DNA of 64,000 nucleotides from Amoeboaphelidium protococcarum. Lineage: Eukaryota; Aphelidiomycota; Aphelidea. A program made the translations under genes and the position numbers. The stretch is from contig JALECJ010000020.1 in the NCBI GenBank assembly GCA_023515745.1, positions 124,001-188,000 on the forward strand, given 5' to 3'. A model generated the notes under the pieces. It ran no database searches and was not told the origin of the DNA. It saw only the letters and a list, made by a program, of their open reading frames with translations. Shown piece after piece: positions 22,397 through 34,135 of the stretch (position 1 is its first letter; each line of letters starts with the position of its first letter).

Positions 22397-24136
22397 TCAT
22401 TACAATTTGCCACTGGACGGCTCATAGTCTTCGGCATCTGCGAGCTGATCCAATGCATCTCGGTCATCATTCTCCTCTTCAAGGGTGAATACATTTCGCT
22501 GATCCTTCTGAGTGTTTGATTGATTACTGATGGGACTTTTTGCAGTGTCAGTTTCATCATCAGTGGACGATGCAATCTCATAAATCAAATCACTACTTGC
22601 ATTGCCCGTTCTTTGATTCTGACGCTAGGTGACGCGGTCATTGATGGGCGATATAGCAGCATCTTCCATCTCCAGTGCCTCTGCAGCCTCGTTCGACTCT
22701 GGTAATTCTTCTAATCCATAGCGCGCATTATTAGACGTTGGTCTCCACAAAAAGGCTATACTGCAGAATGTAAGAAAATACAGTAAATTCATCCAGCCTT
22801 CTTGGTAAAACCAGATGCTAGTCCAATTCTGGGCGAAGTATTATTCACTCATTGAACTGACGGTGCTCATGCTCACAAATATAAATATAATCACCAACAC
22901 TGTAGATGCGATGAGAATCCATTATAACGTCTAATACATACTAATCTTGTAACTTTATCGACGACTTCGAAGATGCTTAAGGGTATCATGCATTCCTTTA
23001 TGGATCCAAGAGAGTACAGTGGTCATTGAAAAAGACAGCGGAAGTATAACGAGTAGAGCCAGAAGAAAGTCTGCATCACTATCTCTTCGCAACAGCTAAT
23101 CTCCAGTATTGTATAACACGAATGAGACAAATAATGCTACACCCATAATGATACACTTGCGCATCTGAGATCCAAGTGTTGGCTTCACCACACCATATCC
23201 CAAAGATAGAATTAGTACACAAAAGAGAGACAGAGAGTTCCTTATTGCATTCAGGAGTACAGTCATAAACAATAGTCCACGAGAATACCGACCAACTGCA
23301 TTCCAATTGTCATAAAATCCAAAATAGAAGGAATTATCAAGCATTAGAATGAACAAGACTCCAGCGATCCAATTCTAGACTGGCAGAATGTCTTGCCAAT
23401 AGTAAGCAGTCGATCCAAACCAAAAAATGCTAATCAACAGATACAAAAGAGATAGAGTACCATAGAACGGCCAGAGAGGATATTTTTCACCCACAAGCTT
23501 TCCATACGGCTATTACAAATAAACGTCGACATCCACATCATACTCAGGTTCCTAAATCACAGCATATGCAACACAATAGTATCCGATCTTATGAATAGGA
23601 AACACTGCCTTCTCCAGGTACACGCTATCAATAGAAGTCTTCTCGGAAGTTGTTGAATTTAAGAATACCGACTTGGTCTATATTTACGCATAGCGATTCT
23701 ATCCACCCACTGGATAAAGAACATCAGTCTCCGGCTAGACTATAAACTAATCAAGCTGCGCTTCGTCACAATACTTTTTAGTCACTCCATCCCGTGTGCA
23801 GATTGATGCCACTTTAGTTCCATTAGCAAATCCACCTAAGAACTTGTAATCCTGATACTCATAAACTACGAGCGCAACCTTAGATCCGTTAGAGCCAACC
23901 ACATGAACGTCAAAGAAGGCGTCTCTTCCTCGAGGTATACTCTCCTTAGGCCAGAAAGGTTCACACGCAGATCTAAAGGCCATCTACATACATTTACACT
24001 CTATGTACAGAAGTTAAAATGTTGTTCATACATGAATCAGATAAAATTTTACAGGCTCAACTTCTGCTTATACTTGCTATATCAGAAAGTTGACAACAAT
24101 AAATTAAATATAACATATGAGATATATCATCTTCAT
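22397..24136 (-). CDS. PTM1: PTM1/TMEM87/GPR107-family seven-membrane-span protein (two exons)
   Basis: Exon 1 (24032-24136, 35 codons) encodes a signal peptide (MKMIYLICYI..) and the first strand, ending FYLIH. A 48-base intron (23984-24031, GTATGA..TAG) leads to exon 2 (22397-23983), starting MAFRSACEPFW. The total is 563 residues. A luminal domain of about 200 residues precedes seven hydrophobic spans. The first is preceded by the family motif PYGKLVGEKYPLWPFYG and followed by SIFWFGSTAYYW; later ones include LLFMTVLLNAIRNSLS and VKPTLGSQMRKCII. The tail is acidic. Family members (yeast Ptm1, human TMEM87) sit in the Golgi and endosomes and act in membrane traffic; a receptor role is unproven. 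The start was chosen because it gives a signal peptide joined in phase. Confidence 0.88.
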
Positions 24137-24380
24137 TTTAATTATTATCCGTGTAAGCAATAATTTATACTGTTGTGTGAATGTTATACAAGAAATAGAA
24201 GGGCGGAAAATATTTCAACGTTAAATGAACGAGGAATGAAAGAACAAGTCCATGATCGATTGAAACTGACAGACATAGAACTGAACTTTCAAAGATAAAG
24301 CGCATTCAATATGTATAGCTCAACAAAAATACATCGCTTCATTTAAACAGCAATTATTTATTAAGCATTCCCATGTATTA

Positions 24381-25433
24381 TCATAACAATGCAGACTTTG
24401 AAACTTTTACGTTTATGCTTTGGTCAGAGTCATCAATAATGAAGAAATCAGTCTCAGAGAACATTCTATCACTTGATTGACCGCCTTCACCTTGAATGAT
24501 ATCAGTCACCGAGTCAAGTCTCATTAAAGCTAGGCCAATGTTGTGGTAAGTCGCGATCAGCTTTCCCAGTGGACGAGATTTAACACCATCTTACCGATCA
24601 CTCACGCGCGCGTAAATGTTCTTGTACTGCGTTATGTTAAAGTTGTCCTCCTTATCGAATACAAATTCATTTCCACTACACCTAATGCTTTTATTGACAT
24701 AGTAATGGACAATTGCAATTAAAACATACCTTAATAGACTCAATGTGATTGGCATAATCCTCTTGCGGACAACACCGCGATGATGCGTCCTGATAACTAG
24801 CTCTTACCCAACATAGCATCCTTTGTGGTAGTCAATGGCATTCAAAAGATCAAGATTGGACTCTTGAGGTATCAGTTCACCCGGCGTGAATTCGCTACTT
24901 CCCTCAGGAATTCCCAGTTGATATCTTAGTAGCTGGTAATCAAACTCAGAGTTACCATTTGATCGTAATGAACGATCATCACTGCATAGAGCGCGATAGC
25001 CTAGCCTTGCATGACGTGGATCTTTAACCAAACTTTTAAAGTTTTGTTATTTCTAAATGTCCTCTGGACTATTATCAACAACCTGGACAACTTTCAGGTC
25101 AGAGACATCTTCAAACTGAACGCGAGATCGCAGCTTGTACCTTCTTAAATGCGCCTTCAACTAATCAGAGACACGATCGTCGCATTCAACCAATAGCTCA
25201 TTATTACCACTGCCATGCGCATATACAAATGCATCAACCATCACTCTCCCGGTTGGTGAAAGGAATGCAGAGTACAACAGTCGCTACTACTCAAGCTTGT
25301 TGACGTTTTAAGTTATCAGACCTTATAAATATGGTTTAGCATCAGGGCCACTTATCCTCAGAACGTGACGATTGGGTACTCTAGCAAAGCTAAACAGCCG
25401 CCTACTTCCTAGAATTCTAAGCATACTATGCAT
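24381..25433 (-). CDS. IBA57: IBA57/CAF17-like iron-sulfur cluster assembly factor (two exons)
   Basis: Exon 1 is 24730-25433 and exon 2 is 24381-24681, separated by a 48-base GTATGT..TAG intron (24682-24729), giving 334 residues. This is the folate-binding GcvT-fold family. Visible are VPNRHVLRISGPDAKPYLQG, LLYSAFLSPTGRVMVDAFVY, and the diagnostic motif KGCYVGQELVIRTHHRG, in which the Gln is TAA. In mitochondria Iba57 works with Isca1/Isca2 to make [4Fe-4S] clusters for aconitase-type enzymes and lipoate synthase. The start MHSMLRILGSRRLFSF gives a basic mitochondrial leader; a longer in-frame start at 25568 is possible but adds an unlikely hydrophobic segment. Its presence implies an aerobic-type mitochondrion. 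Confidence 0.92.
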
Positions 25434-25611
25434 CAATAAGAAGACGGAAAATGAGCAATATAGGAGATCACAAAAGGACCCAGATTGGGAAATAATAGCG
25501 GAGTGATCGTCAGTGACGAAACGCGAAAACTCAATAATGATCAAAGCACCGACAATCAAGAAACGCAAAAGCTATAATATGTGTAAAGTATTTATATTAA
25601 TACGAAAGTAA

Positions 25612-26004
25612 TCATTATGCGCGACTAGGCACTGCACCTTGTGGCTGAAGCATCTGCTGAGCGCCTTGCTACTGCATTTGATATTCCTACTCCATGGCCA
25701 CGATAGCCTGCTCCTATTCCATGGCAATCATCAGAGGTACAACACTGATTATGGCAGATGTGGTGACGATCCATGCGAATTTACTTGCAAATTTCAGAAA
25801 TGTCCTCGATGCTGCCAGAGTCTTGGAGGCAGAGGACTAGATTTGCGCACGCGTATGTGGTGGAATGATGTCCTGCAAAGCAATCAGGCGGTCAACCAGA
25901 GTCTCATTAGCAATATCGATATCCACAGAGAGATCAGATTCCGCGTAATTCGCCGTTTTACCTCCAGTAGAATCGGGCGATCCAACCAATTTATCCTTGT
26001 TCAT
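25612..26004 (-). CDS. TOM22: Mitochondrial import receptor subunit TOM22
   Basis: A 130-residue tail-anchored type protein. The acidic cytosolic N-terminus (AESDLSVDIDIANETLVD) is followed by the family core ETLVDRLIALQDIIPP, and then a single membrane span (KFAWIVTTSAISVVPLMIAM) with a Gln/Met-rich intermembrane-space tail (QQQGAQQMLQPQ). Tom22 links the Tom20/Tom70 receptors to the Tom40 pore in the outer mitochondrial membrane. The start is the ATG directly before the acidic domain; an upstream in-frame extension to 26142 has no such character. A TAG in ARAQIQSSAS and a TAA two codons before TGA are read as Gln. Confidence 0.88.
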
Positions 26005-26230
26005 TATGTATTGACTTTGATATTTTATTCCAAGCTGTTTGCTAAGGAGCGACAAGCGAAATTTTATAATCACTAATAAAGAGAGAAAATGGGAGGGGCG
26101 ACGCTGATGATTCGCGAATGAAAATGGACAAAAAGTCAACAAGATAAATCGGCAACCTTACTTACTTTGTTTCATTAGCTTAGATCGTCACGGAAACGTA
26201 ATGATACAATCTTAATCACACACATCAGTA

Positions 26231-27003
26231 TCAGTATCCAATGACTTCCTTGACAAAGACAACAGTCACACGGTTAACAGGAGACATTGGATTAGGTCCA
26301 CGGATGGCAACAAAATTGTTGATCTGAGATCCTGGAATCTTGTATGCAATACGCACACGTGCAGACTCGACTGGCAAGCAGAATTCCTCAGTACGCTTGA
26401 TAGCATCCTCATACGTTGGAACAATCTTGTGAGTACCGCAAACCAGGACCAGATGACCAGCTGCAAAGTTGAACGCACCAACCTTGGTACCAGTCAAATC
26501 AACAGCGGTAATGTCACCTTTCTAGCTGATGGCAGTGGCACTTCCAAAGACAAAGTCTGCGTTGTGACCAGCCTTGGTAGCCTTGGCTTACTCAGCTGGG
26601 TCAGAAGTGGCCCATACAGCAGGATGCAAATTGTTCCACTTGGTCTGAGTCTTCAAGTGCTCAACAAAGCCAATCTCTTCCAGAGAGGTGGAGTGGACAT
26701 TAAATACAGACTTTCCTTCTGGCACGTAGCTCTTGACAAACTCCAGCGCTTATTCCTTAGTATCACACACCACAACTTTGTACTACAAATTGATAATCAC
26801 ACTCAATGATTAGATTTGATTTATGAATGAATAATATAAAAACGATAAGTACATACCTTCTTCTCCTCCAAAGCTTTGACAGTCTTAGTGACAACATCTT
26901 CAGATGGCAACTTGGCCCACTTGTCAACCGGTAAAGACTTCAGTTGAGCATCAGTAGCAATCAATTGCTTCAAAGTTTCCTCAGGATGAGCAGTCACAGG
27001 CAT
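26231..27003 (-). CDS. LUD-domain protein (two exons)
   Basis: Exon 1 (26857-27003) ends VKALEEKK, a 74-base intron (26783-26856, GTATGT..TAG) follows, and exon 2 (26231-26782) starts YKVVVCDTKE. The protein has 232 residues. The second exon is a complete LUD (LutC/YkgG-like) fold: VWATSDPAEQAKATKAGHN, then DFVFGSATAISQKGDITAVD, GTKVGAFNFAAGHLVLVCGT, and the C-terminal NNFVAIRGPNPMSPVNRVTV. In bacteria this domain belongs to lactate-utilisation proteins; stand-alone eukaryotic members have no settled function. The frame stays open upstream of the chosen ATG for 90 more codons to an ATG at 27273, which could give a longer protein; I prefer the short form because the extension has no family features. 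Confidence 0.82.
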
Positions 27004-27792
27004 AGTGAATGATGATAAATTTTATAAAAATTAAGATTAAACAGTGCAATGTTATGAGTGAAGTAAGGAGGGGGTGAAGAAGGGCGCGAAACACAATGCA
27101 GCAAACTGCTTATGCAGAGATGCTGAAGTAAGCAACGTAAAACAGAATGTCGTTGTTTGACGATGGCCCGAAACGGTCTCGGCTTCCTTCACAGACAAGT
27201 AATTGAGAAGGATTTGGAATTCCGAATGACGTGAGCGCGTAATGGCGGCGCGAGCATCAGTTCCAATTGACATTGTCTACCGTGCAGGAGCAGTTGCTTG
27301 GTAATTTGTACAAATTAAATCAATCGATCGGCAAAAATCATTTGGGGATGCGTAGTGGAGATTCTATGCTCTCACTAAATTCTCGACTAGGAAATCACAA
27401 ATCGACACTAAAATTCTATTGCCACGATAGGTAATCGTTTCCACTTACTAGAGAAGGCCCTAACAACAACACAGAGAACTCAAGTCGATCATCAACAAAC
27501 GTTGATCTCCCCGCATAATCTTCAAACGTTCGGATAATAATTAATTTGATAAAGTAAGCTTTTCTCAGACGCCTAATTGCAATGTATGCATATAGACAGT
27601 AAATCAACTTCTGTGGCACTTTCGAACATGATTGGGCGCTAAGCATGAAATTCATTTCATCCAATCAGAGTCCATTTTTTGCGGCGGCTCATGTCGGGCC
27701 AGCTTGCCTCTGTTTCACCGAGAAGAGGCTTCTCTTCTTACTTCATCTTCATCTTCAAAATTGTTAATCATTATAACGACCACTTATAAGCC
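27004..27792. promoter_or_regulatory. Divergent intergenic region, LUD gene / coiled-coil membrane protein
   Basis: A 789-base gap. It holds an in-frame upstream extension of the LUD gene (27004-27273) whose coding status is doubtful. The rest (about 27280-27790) shows no protein-like frame. Two promoters facing apart are expected. Confidence 0.35.
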
Positions 27793-28292
27793 ATGGATAC
27801 TCAGAAACAGCAAGATAATTTACGTGATGGTGCAAATATCTCTTCTGCACGTGATGGTGAGGATATTTCTGTCAAGGAGTTGCTCATCTAAATCCGTTAA
27901 TAACAAGTTGTTATTACCGAGCAACAGCAGAAAATCACTGAGCAACAGCAGATGATCACCGAGCTACAGCAGAAAATCACTGAATTGGAGTAACAAATTG
28001 CGAATATGCTAGAAAGTAAAAGTAAATACAGTTGGGAGCGTATTGTTGGACTGTTACTGGTAAGATTTCGCGATTGGAAACTATAATATCACAATTAACG
28101 TGGACTTTATTTTTAGTTGGTTTAAAAGTGCTACTCCTGAATATTGCCTTCAGGTTGTATCCTGATGATAAATCTGCACCGGCAATCACTGGCGCGGCCT
28201 CTATCACCATGGGAATGGTGACTTTCCTCTTTGTGCGCCAATTCAGAAATGGCATTTATGTCTCAACCGATAATTTACCGCACAGTCGTTGA
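27793..28292 (+). CDS. Coiled-coil protein with C-terminal membrane segments (two exons)
   Basis: Exon 1 starts MDTQKQQDNLRDG and carries a near-perfect heptad repeat in which ITEQQQK, ITEQQQM, ITELQQK and ITELEQQ follow one another. Exon 2 encodes a hydrophobic segment IGLKVLLLNIAFRLYP and a second one TGAASITMGMVTFLFV, ending LPHSR at TGA 28290-28292. The two parts are in different frames and join in phase through an intron from a GTAAA donor near 28017-28024 to a TAG acceptor at 28116; the exact donor among two or three is unclear. The mature protein is about 140 residues. No family is recognised; the layout suggests a membrane-anchored oligomer. Confidence 0.6.
27922..27984 (+). repeat. 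Three 21-base tandem repeats encoding a 7-residue heptad
   Basis: Units 27922-27942, 27943-27963 and 27964-27984 differ at only a few bases. Each encodes one coiled-coil heptad of the type QQQKITE. They lie in the coding sequence of the coiled-coil membrane protein, and a fourth, more divergent unit follows. Confidence 0.85.
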
Positions 28293-28483
28293 GTAATGCC
28301 CGTGCATTATCATGAATAATTGCAATGTTTAAAGAAAGTTGTATCATTAGTGAACTTGTGTTTTTATATATTATATCAAACAGCTGGCCAGATCGAATAA
28401 TATGTGACAGCACTACGACTTGACCCCGTTAAAAGCCATCGACAATCACCAGGAGACATTATCTCTCCTCTCAGACAGCTAAT

Positions 28484-28489
28484 ACGCGT
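28484..28489 (+). promoter_or_regulatory. ACGCGT immediately upstream of a coiled-coil gene start
   Basis: ACGCGT sits four bases before the ATG at 28494, in the string ACGCGTCAAAATG. This repeats the arrangement before bL36m at 15871. Confidence 0.4.
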
Positions 28490-28493
28490 CAAA

Positions 28494-29210
28494 ATGACAA
28501 TAATTGACGCTGCTAAGTAAAATCAAATGGACGAAGTGTTTGAAGAATCTGTAGTGTTATCTGGCAACAATGCTAAACCAAAAATGCATCCGCACAAGCT
28601 GAAGCGCTAGTTATCAGTGTTGAATAGGCATAATGAGTAGGTGGAGTCGCGTCTTCATGAGCTTTCATCACTTAACAAGCATCTGAACGAAGAGAATGCC
28701 AGGATCAAATATAAATATGCTGAATCTCAGGATAAATTGGACAATTTGTAAAGTATGTACGATCAATTAGATTTTGACGCGTCTACCATGAGATAGCGAA
28801 TATCTAGCCTGGAAGGTCAGATAAAATCAAATCAAGATGAGTACCATATTGTGGCTTCTTCAGCTGATAAATTACTGGAATAGATTAAAGATTTGACTGA
28901 CAAGATGTCAGAGTTAGAGTCTATAATTTCTGATAAAGATTCCTCTATAGGTAGCCTGAAGTGTGAACTACAGAATAATGCTGAGGAAACGCGACAAAAA
29001 GATCAGCGAATCATAGAGCTTGAAGAGTCTCTTGATGGCTTAAAGTAAATTATAGAGGCAAAGGACTAAAGATTATTGCAGTCTGAATCTGAAAAAGCTA
29101 GGCTGTAGTAGGAAAACACGTTATTTATCCGTTACATACGATCACTTTTGACGCGTATCATGGAGTCTGATGGAGAGGTTTAGAATATATTAAACGCCGT
29201 TTAAAAATGA
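28494..29210 (+). CDS. Coiled-coil protein, 238 aa
   Basis: An intronless open frame with 13 or more TAA/TAG Gln codons, from MTIIDAAKQNQMDEVFEE to TGA at 29208-29210. From about residue 45 to 220 it is almost continuous coiled coil, with segments such as LHELSSLNKHLNEENARIK, DKLLEQIKDLTDKMSELES and ELEESLDGLKQIIEAKDQRL. The Glu/Lys/Leu/Gln composition is typical of structural or tethering proteins. I cannot name a family. The start follows ACGCGTCAAA directly. It lies 239 bases upstream of CTF4 on the same strand. Confidence 0.65.
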
Positions 29211-29449
29211 ACCAAATGAAAGAATATGGTGAATTTATTTGTATTTGGTTATTCAGTATAATTGCTGCTGGTTGATACGATTGTAGATTATCTTTTTTGA
29301 AGGGTTTATAGAATAGAGAGCTTTGTTTTACGTTTGTTCGAACGCGTTTCAATCGGAAGCGTTCTTGTCTTTCTCCCTTTGTAAAGCTCATCGATTCAGC
29401 AGATACAACTTAACACTACTACTTTGAACAGTACTGAGAATTTATAGAG
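29211..29449 (+). promoter_or_regulatory. CTF4 promoter with MluI box
   Basis: A 239-base gap ahead of CTF4. ACGCGT at 29342-29347 is 108 bases before the ATG, the usual place for a fungal MBF site in a replication gene. A minus-strand frame (29158-29391) crosses the region, but it overlaps the preceding gene and has no recognisable content. Confidence 0.5.
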
Positions 29450-32374
29450 ATGACTATAAACTAATAGCAGGTGTTAACTGGTAAAATAACGTCGCAGGTT
29501 CTGGCTCATGCATTTGGTTAAATCTCGCTTTGCCGTAATGGTTCAACTGTAATGTCTTGTTCTGACGACTCTTTTATCCATGTCTATTCTGGAGTGAGCG
29601 GAAATGTGAATAGCAGTACTGAATTTCAACTGGATACTGAAAATAGACAGAGCATTGAACTGGACTCTTATGCTACCTGCATTGACTCGCATGGAGAGTT
29701 GTTGGCTTATGGGTGCGATGACTATCAGGTGTGTTTGGTGAAATTGAATGCCTTGTAAGACCCTAAGATTATTCTTCGGAGCACTTTGCCTGTGAGGAGT
29801 GTCAGGTTTTCACCAGATGGTAAAATGCTGGCTGTAGCTTCCGATGACATGTCTCTTCTTCTGTACAAGCTTGCAGATGATTCTGCGTAAAAGTTGACCG
29901 GTCTCCAAAAGTCTGTGATCCACATGGCTTTCAATCCCCAGTCTTCAATGTTGGCGTGTGCAACATGCGATGGAACCGTGTCTATATTTAAAATTAACGA
30001 TAACTCTGGGGGTTTAGTTCACACCACTGGTAAACTTTTCAAAGCTCTTGAACCCGAATCTGATGTCCTGAAAATTGACTGGAGTTCTGATGGTAAGTAT
30101 GTCGCTGTACCTGGCAGTAAGTGCGTTACATTGTTGGATGCACTGTAGAATTTCCGCGTGGTCAAAACCTTAAGTAATCACTTTCGCTCTGATGTGAATA
30201 TTGCCAAGTTTTTCAATTCTAACTCAGACTTAATTGCTTGTGGTGAGGATGGTGGAAGTGTTCGATTGATATCTATCAAGGATGATTCTGTTCTCAATAG
30301 CTTTGAAGGAGAAATGAAGATTTGCGATATTCTACTGATGCAAAATGGCTCTGATATGCTATTTGCAGACTCTATGGGATAGATTTCATCTTGGGCTGGT
30401 GCTGTAGTCGGCCAAGACCGCTCCAATGATGGTGTTGCTGTAGAGCAAAATAATTTCACTTCGAATGAACTCATTGAGAAGGTCTCATCAAAGGAAGTGT
30501 CTGCATTGAACAAAGTTCAGAAGTCAGTGTCCAAAAAGTAGGATGAGCCTATGCATGGTGGTGATATAAGTGACTTGGACAGTGATGCATTTGACGGATT
30601 AAGTGATGTGGACGATGTTTCTGTGCACAGCAGTGTCTCTGAGAAGGTTAGGAGTAAACCGGTTCTCCAATTGAGCAGTTCAGTATAAAGTTTTCAGCCA
30701 GCCTCAACTCCATTTAAGGATGGTAAACGCTTTATGGCTTTTAACATGGTTGGGACAATCGACTCTGTGCAGTCAGATGATTACCAGAGCATTACCATTC
30801 AATTTCATGACTTGAGTCAGCGTCCAATAAACTTCAAGGCCATCTATCCATTCACAATGGCTGTAATGAGTTAAAACGCTGCTCTATTCGCAGCTAATCG
30901 GATAAGCGAGGAGGAGTCGGGATGTGTTCTGTATTATAAGCCATTTGAGAATTGGTCTTAGAATGCCGAGTGGACATTGTACCTGAGCGCTGAGGAGAAG
31001 ATTGAATGTATTGGTATCGATTAGTTTATTGTTATTGCTACTAATAAGTATTTGAGAATATTGACTTTGAGTGGGCTCGAGCGATTTATATTTTCCATTC
31101 CTGGTCAGGTGGTATCATTATCTGTTAAGAATGATGATATGATGTTGGTTTACTTCAATGGCTCATACAAATGTCAGTTGAAGAACCTATCGTACCAGGA
31201 CTCATTAGTTGTCGATGTTCCTATAAAGCCTGCTTAAAGTATAATGTGGCTTGGATTTAGCTCTTCCCTGCGTCAACCTGGCATTTACACCGATGATGGT
31301 CTTCTATTGGCCTATATTGCCAAGTTTAATCAATGGTGTCCGCTTTTGGATACATCAATCTATTCAAAGGACAAGACTGATTTTTACTGGCCTATTGCAT
31401 TCGATGACAAGTGTCTCTCTGTGATTATATGTAAGGCTGGTGATAGATATCCACGTTTTCCTAAACCGATTGTAAGTGAGCTTGATCTTAAGTTGCCTTT
31501 AATGGCCTAGGATTCTAGTTAATTCGAGTAGAATTATCTGCTCAACTCGGTTGTATTAGATGAATCTCCTGATTCTGATAACCACCTTATGGTTGCTGAT
31601 ATGGACAAAAATTTGTTGTAGATGCTGCAAGTTGCAGCCAAAGCCAAGAAAGTGAACCGCTGTGTTGATTTATGCAAGCTGTTGAGTTTGGACAAGTCTT
31701 TGGAAATTGCGTACAAGTTGTGCTAGAAACTCAAGTTGGATAACGTGTGTCTGAAGGTGGAATAGTTGTTACAGCAGAGATAGATGCTCAAGATGGAAGT
31801 TGAGACAGCGCCTGTTTAGTTGGAACCTACCATAAGGGATATGCCGCCAGCTGAGCAGTACGATGACCAACAGCAATAGCAAGTCGTCGCCGAAGTACAA
31901 CCTATGGTCCGACAAAAGCTGAAGCCGACATTTACGCCCAGAAAGTAGATTAATGAAGAGATATTCCTCTCTCCCGCAGTTATACCCAGTGATCAATTGA
32001 TGGACAAGATTGCGCCTCCTAATCCATTTAAGCGGAAGCAAGATTCTAGTCCTGTTAGTGGAAAACAAGTGCACAGTGATAATATGTTCTCAAACGTGTT
32101 TGCACGAAAGTAAAAGCTCGAACAGAAGGCCAAGGGAGAAGTAGCCGCTGCTGGTGGCGGTGGTGGTGGTACCATAACGAATGGTAACAGTAATGACCAG
32201 ACAATGAAGAAGCGAAAGATGGCCGAATAGAGAACGTTGAGTTTTGGCGTTGTATAAAAAGTATTACCTGCCGTGGATGATGTCAAGCCCCATGTCAGTA
32301 ATGAAAATGTAGCCTTTTCAGTGCCAAACTCTCAAGATTAAACCGTTGATGGTGTCGATGATTCTCGTGTATGA
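29450..32374 (+). CDS. CTF4: Replisome adaptor CTF4 / AND-1 (WDHD1)
   Basis: A 974-residue intronless gene. The N-terminal third is a WD40 propeller: FSPDGKMLAVASDDMSLLLY, AFNPQSSMLACATCDGTVSI, IDWSSDGKYVAVPGSKCVTL and IACGEDGGSVRLISI. An acidic linker follows (GDISDLDSDAFDGLSDVDD). The middle is the SepB/Ctf4 domain: ECIGIDQFIVIATNKYLRIL, and the characteristic WLGFSSSLRQPGIYTDDGLL with QWCPLLDTSIY. A helical bundle (MLQVAAKAKKVNRCVDLCKL) and a basic tail complete it. Ctf4 trimers tether the CMG helicase to DNA polymerase alpha and other replication factors. No HMG box is seen, so it is like fungal Ctf4 rather than vertebrate AND-1. ACGCGT lies 108 bases upstream. Confidence 0.93.
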
Positions 32375-32413
32375 ATAGTGTGAAAGTTATTATTTATAAT
32401 TTCATCACTATCA

Positions 32414-33289
32414 TCATTAAATCAACATTAATTATCTGCGAATCGTACCTAATAGCACACTTCTTCGACTTGTTTCATGCAATGAATTCTAGTCATTATA
32501 AGTGTTCAGAGATTATATATAGTTAGCATCAGCGTGATTAATACCGTATAGATGATGTAGGAGATTTTCTCTTAGATTTTATAGCTAGGTGTCAATGTAT
32601 TCAAGTGAGTCAGATATCAATAGTTGAGCCAACGTTTTATAGTCGACAAACGGATTTAATGGCAGGTTGTCAATCACTGAGTGTGCAAATTAGACCATTT
32701 ATCTACGACTAGACTCTTTACTAGTGTCGACATCATTAGCTGGTTATACTTCTTCATAAATAAAGTCTATATAAACTTTCGATATCGATTTCAGTTACAA
32801 TAACACCTCCATTAGTTCTCTGGATGGATTAACAGAGTAAACAACATCATACGGGAAGGCGCCTTAATCTTTCAGCATTGCATCCAAAACTAAATCATCA
32901 AGAGTTTGATATTTAATTTATATCCAAAGTTCCTTGCTTTAATCTATTGCTGAGGCAATGTTACCATCATTATTATTCAATGAATTTATCAAAACATCAA
33001 TGGAAACGTTACTGCTGGAGCCACTCTAAATGTAATCCAACTTGAGACAAAATCCACTGACTAGACTCTCATAACATGACAGATCTAAGATATTTTCAAT
33101 ATCAATTGGCATTTGCAAAGTAGCTGGCGGTACGGTATATAGGTAAAGTTTATGCATAAGACTACTCCATAAAACTTCTCTTAATACGTAAATGATAGCG
33201 AGCGTCGTCACTGCCGTATGCAACTTGATCATCCAAGAATTGTAACTGTCATTGCCTTTAGATGATATTAGATTATACTTTCGAACCAT
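32414..33289 (-). CDS. Hypothetical protein, 291 aa, possible N-terminal membrane segment
   Basis: An intronless frame with many TAA/TAG codons, from MVRKYNLISSKGNDSYN to TGA at 32414-32416, converging on CTF4 with 39 bases between. A moderately hydrophobic stretch (LHTAVTTLAIIYVLREVLW) lies at residues 24-45; the remainder is soluble-looking, with SVIDNLPLNPFVDYKTLAQL and a basic C-terminus. I considered the peroxin PEX3 because of the N-terminal anchor and size, but found no matching motif. Function unknown. Confidence 0.55.
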
Positions 33290-33618
33290 AACTTTAATAA
33301 TAAGTTACTCTAAAATTGTATTAGGATATCTAAAGTTTTTTTGTTTATTAGGGGGAAAAGAGTAAGATATCAAAAAGAACCCATCGCTATTAGAAGGCTG
33401 AATGAATAATCATCAAACAATAGACAAAGGTGATCCAAGAAGTGTCAAATTAAAAACTTCGATCGCTCAATCGAAACTGCTCGAGATAACGCTGAGAGTG
33501 ATCAAGTGATTACAAGAGTTTAGCGTGCGTTCGTCTGGCTTTCATCTAGTTCCTTTGTCCACACATTTACATCACCGAGCCTTTATAAAGTTTGTGAGAA
33601 ATTACTATTAACATCAAA
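33290..33618. promoter_or_regulatory. Divergent intergenic region upstream of ACBP
   Basis: A 329-base AT-rich gap between two divergent genes. No gene or recognisable element is seen. Confidence 0.35.
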
Positions 33619-33994
33619 ATGTCAGATCTGGAGACTAAATTCAAGAAGGCTGCGTACTTGATCAGAAATGGTCCACCGAGAGCTGATACTTCTAATGAGG
33701 AGAAGTTGAAGTTTTACTCGTACTACAAGCAGGCCACTGAAGGTACGTTCGTTCGTTCTTTCGTTAATACACGTCCAATGTATTTACCATTTGAATATTT
33801 CTATTAAAAGTGTAGGCGATGTGCAGGGAGCTTAGCCTTGGGCTGTCTAGCTGGAGGCGCGCGCCAAGTGGGATGCCTGGAATGAATTGAAGGGAATGTC
33901 CAAGCAGGATGCCATGCAGAAGTATGTTGATCTAGTGGCAAGCGGCGACGCGAACTGGGAACAACACGAGGTTTTGAAGAACTTTAGCGGTTGA
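33619..33994 (+). CDS. ACB1: Acyl-CoA-binding protein (two exons)
   Basis: Exon 1 is 33619-33742, a 73-base intron (33743-33815, GTACGT..TAG) interrupts a Gly codon, and exon 2 is 33816-33994. The 100-residue product is a complete [44 protein letters not shown], then [20 protein letters not shown] and KYVDLV. The conserved Tyr and Lys residues that bind the CoA head group are present. Two TAG codons after the splice are read as Gln, including one in the QPWAVQLEARAKW stretch. It carries long-chain acyl-CoA in the cytosol. It converges with PEX14 at 141 bases. Confidence 0.95.
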
Positions 33995-34135
33995 TTCAGG
34001 CGCGTTAACAAATGGCGTTCCCTGTCATATGTTATGACTGATTGCAATGCGACCGCTTTGAACAAAAATACAATATTCAATTCTCAAATATATTTGAATC
34101 CAAATTTTACACTTAACTTTCATAAAAATGATAGT

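Noticed and set aside
29158-29391. Minus-strand 77-codon frame
   Set aside because: It overlaps the end of the coiled-coil gene and the CTF4 promoter, has no reassigned codons and no family.
32414-33289. PEX3
   Set aside because: Size and N-terminal anchor fit loosely but no PEX3 motif is visible.
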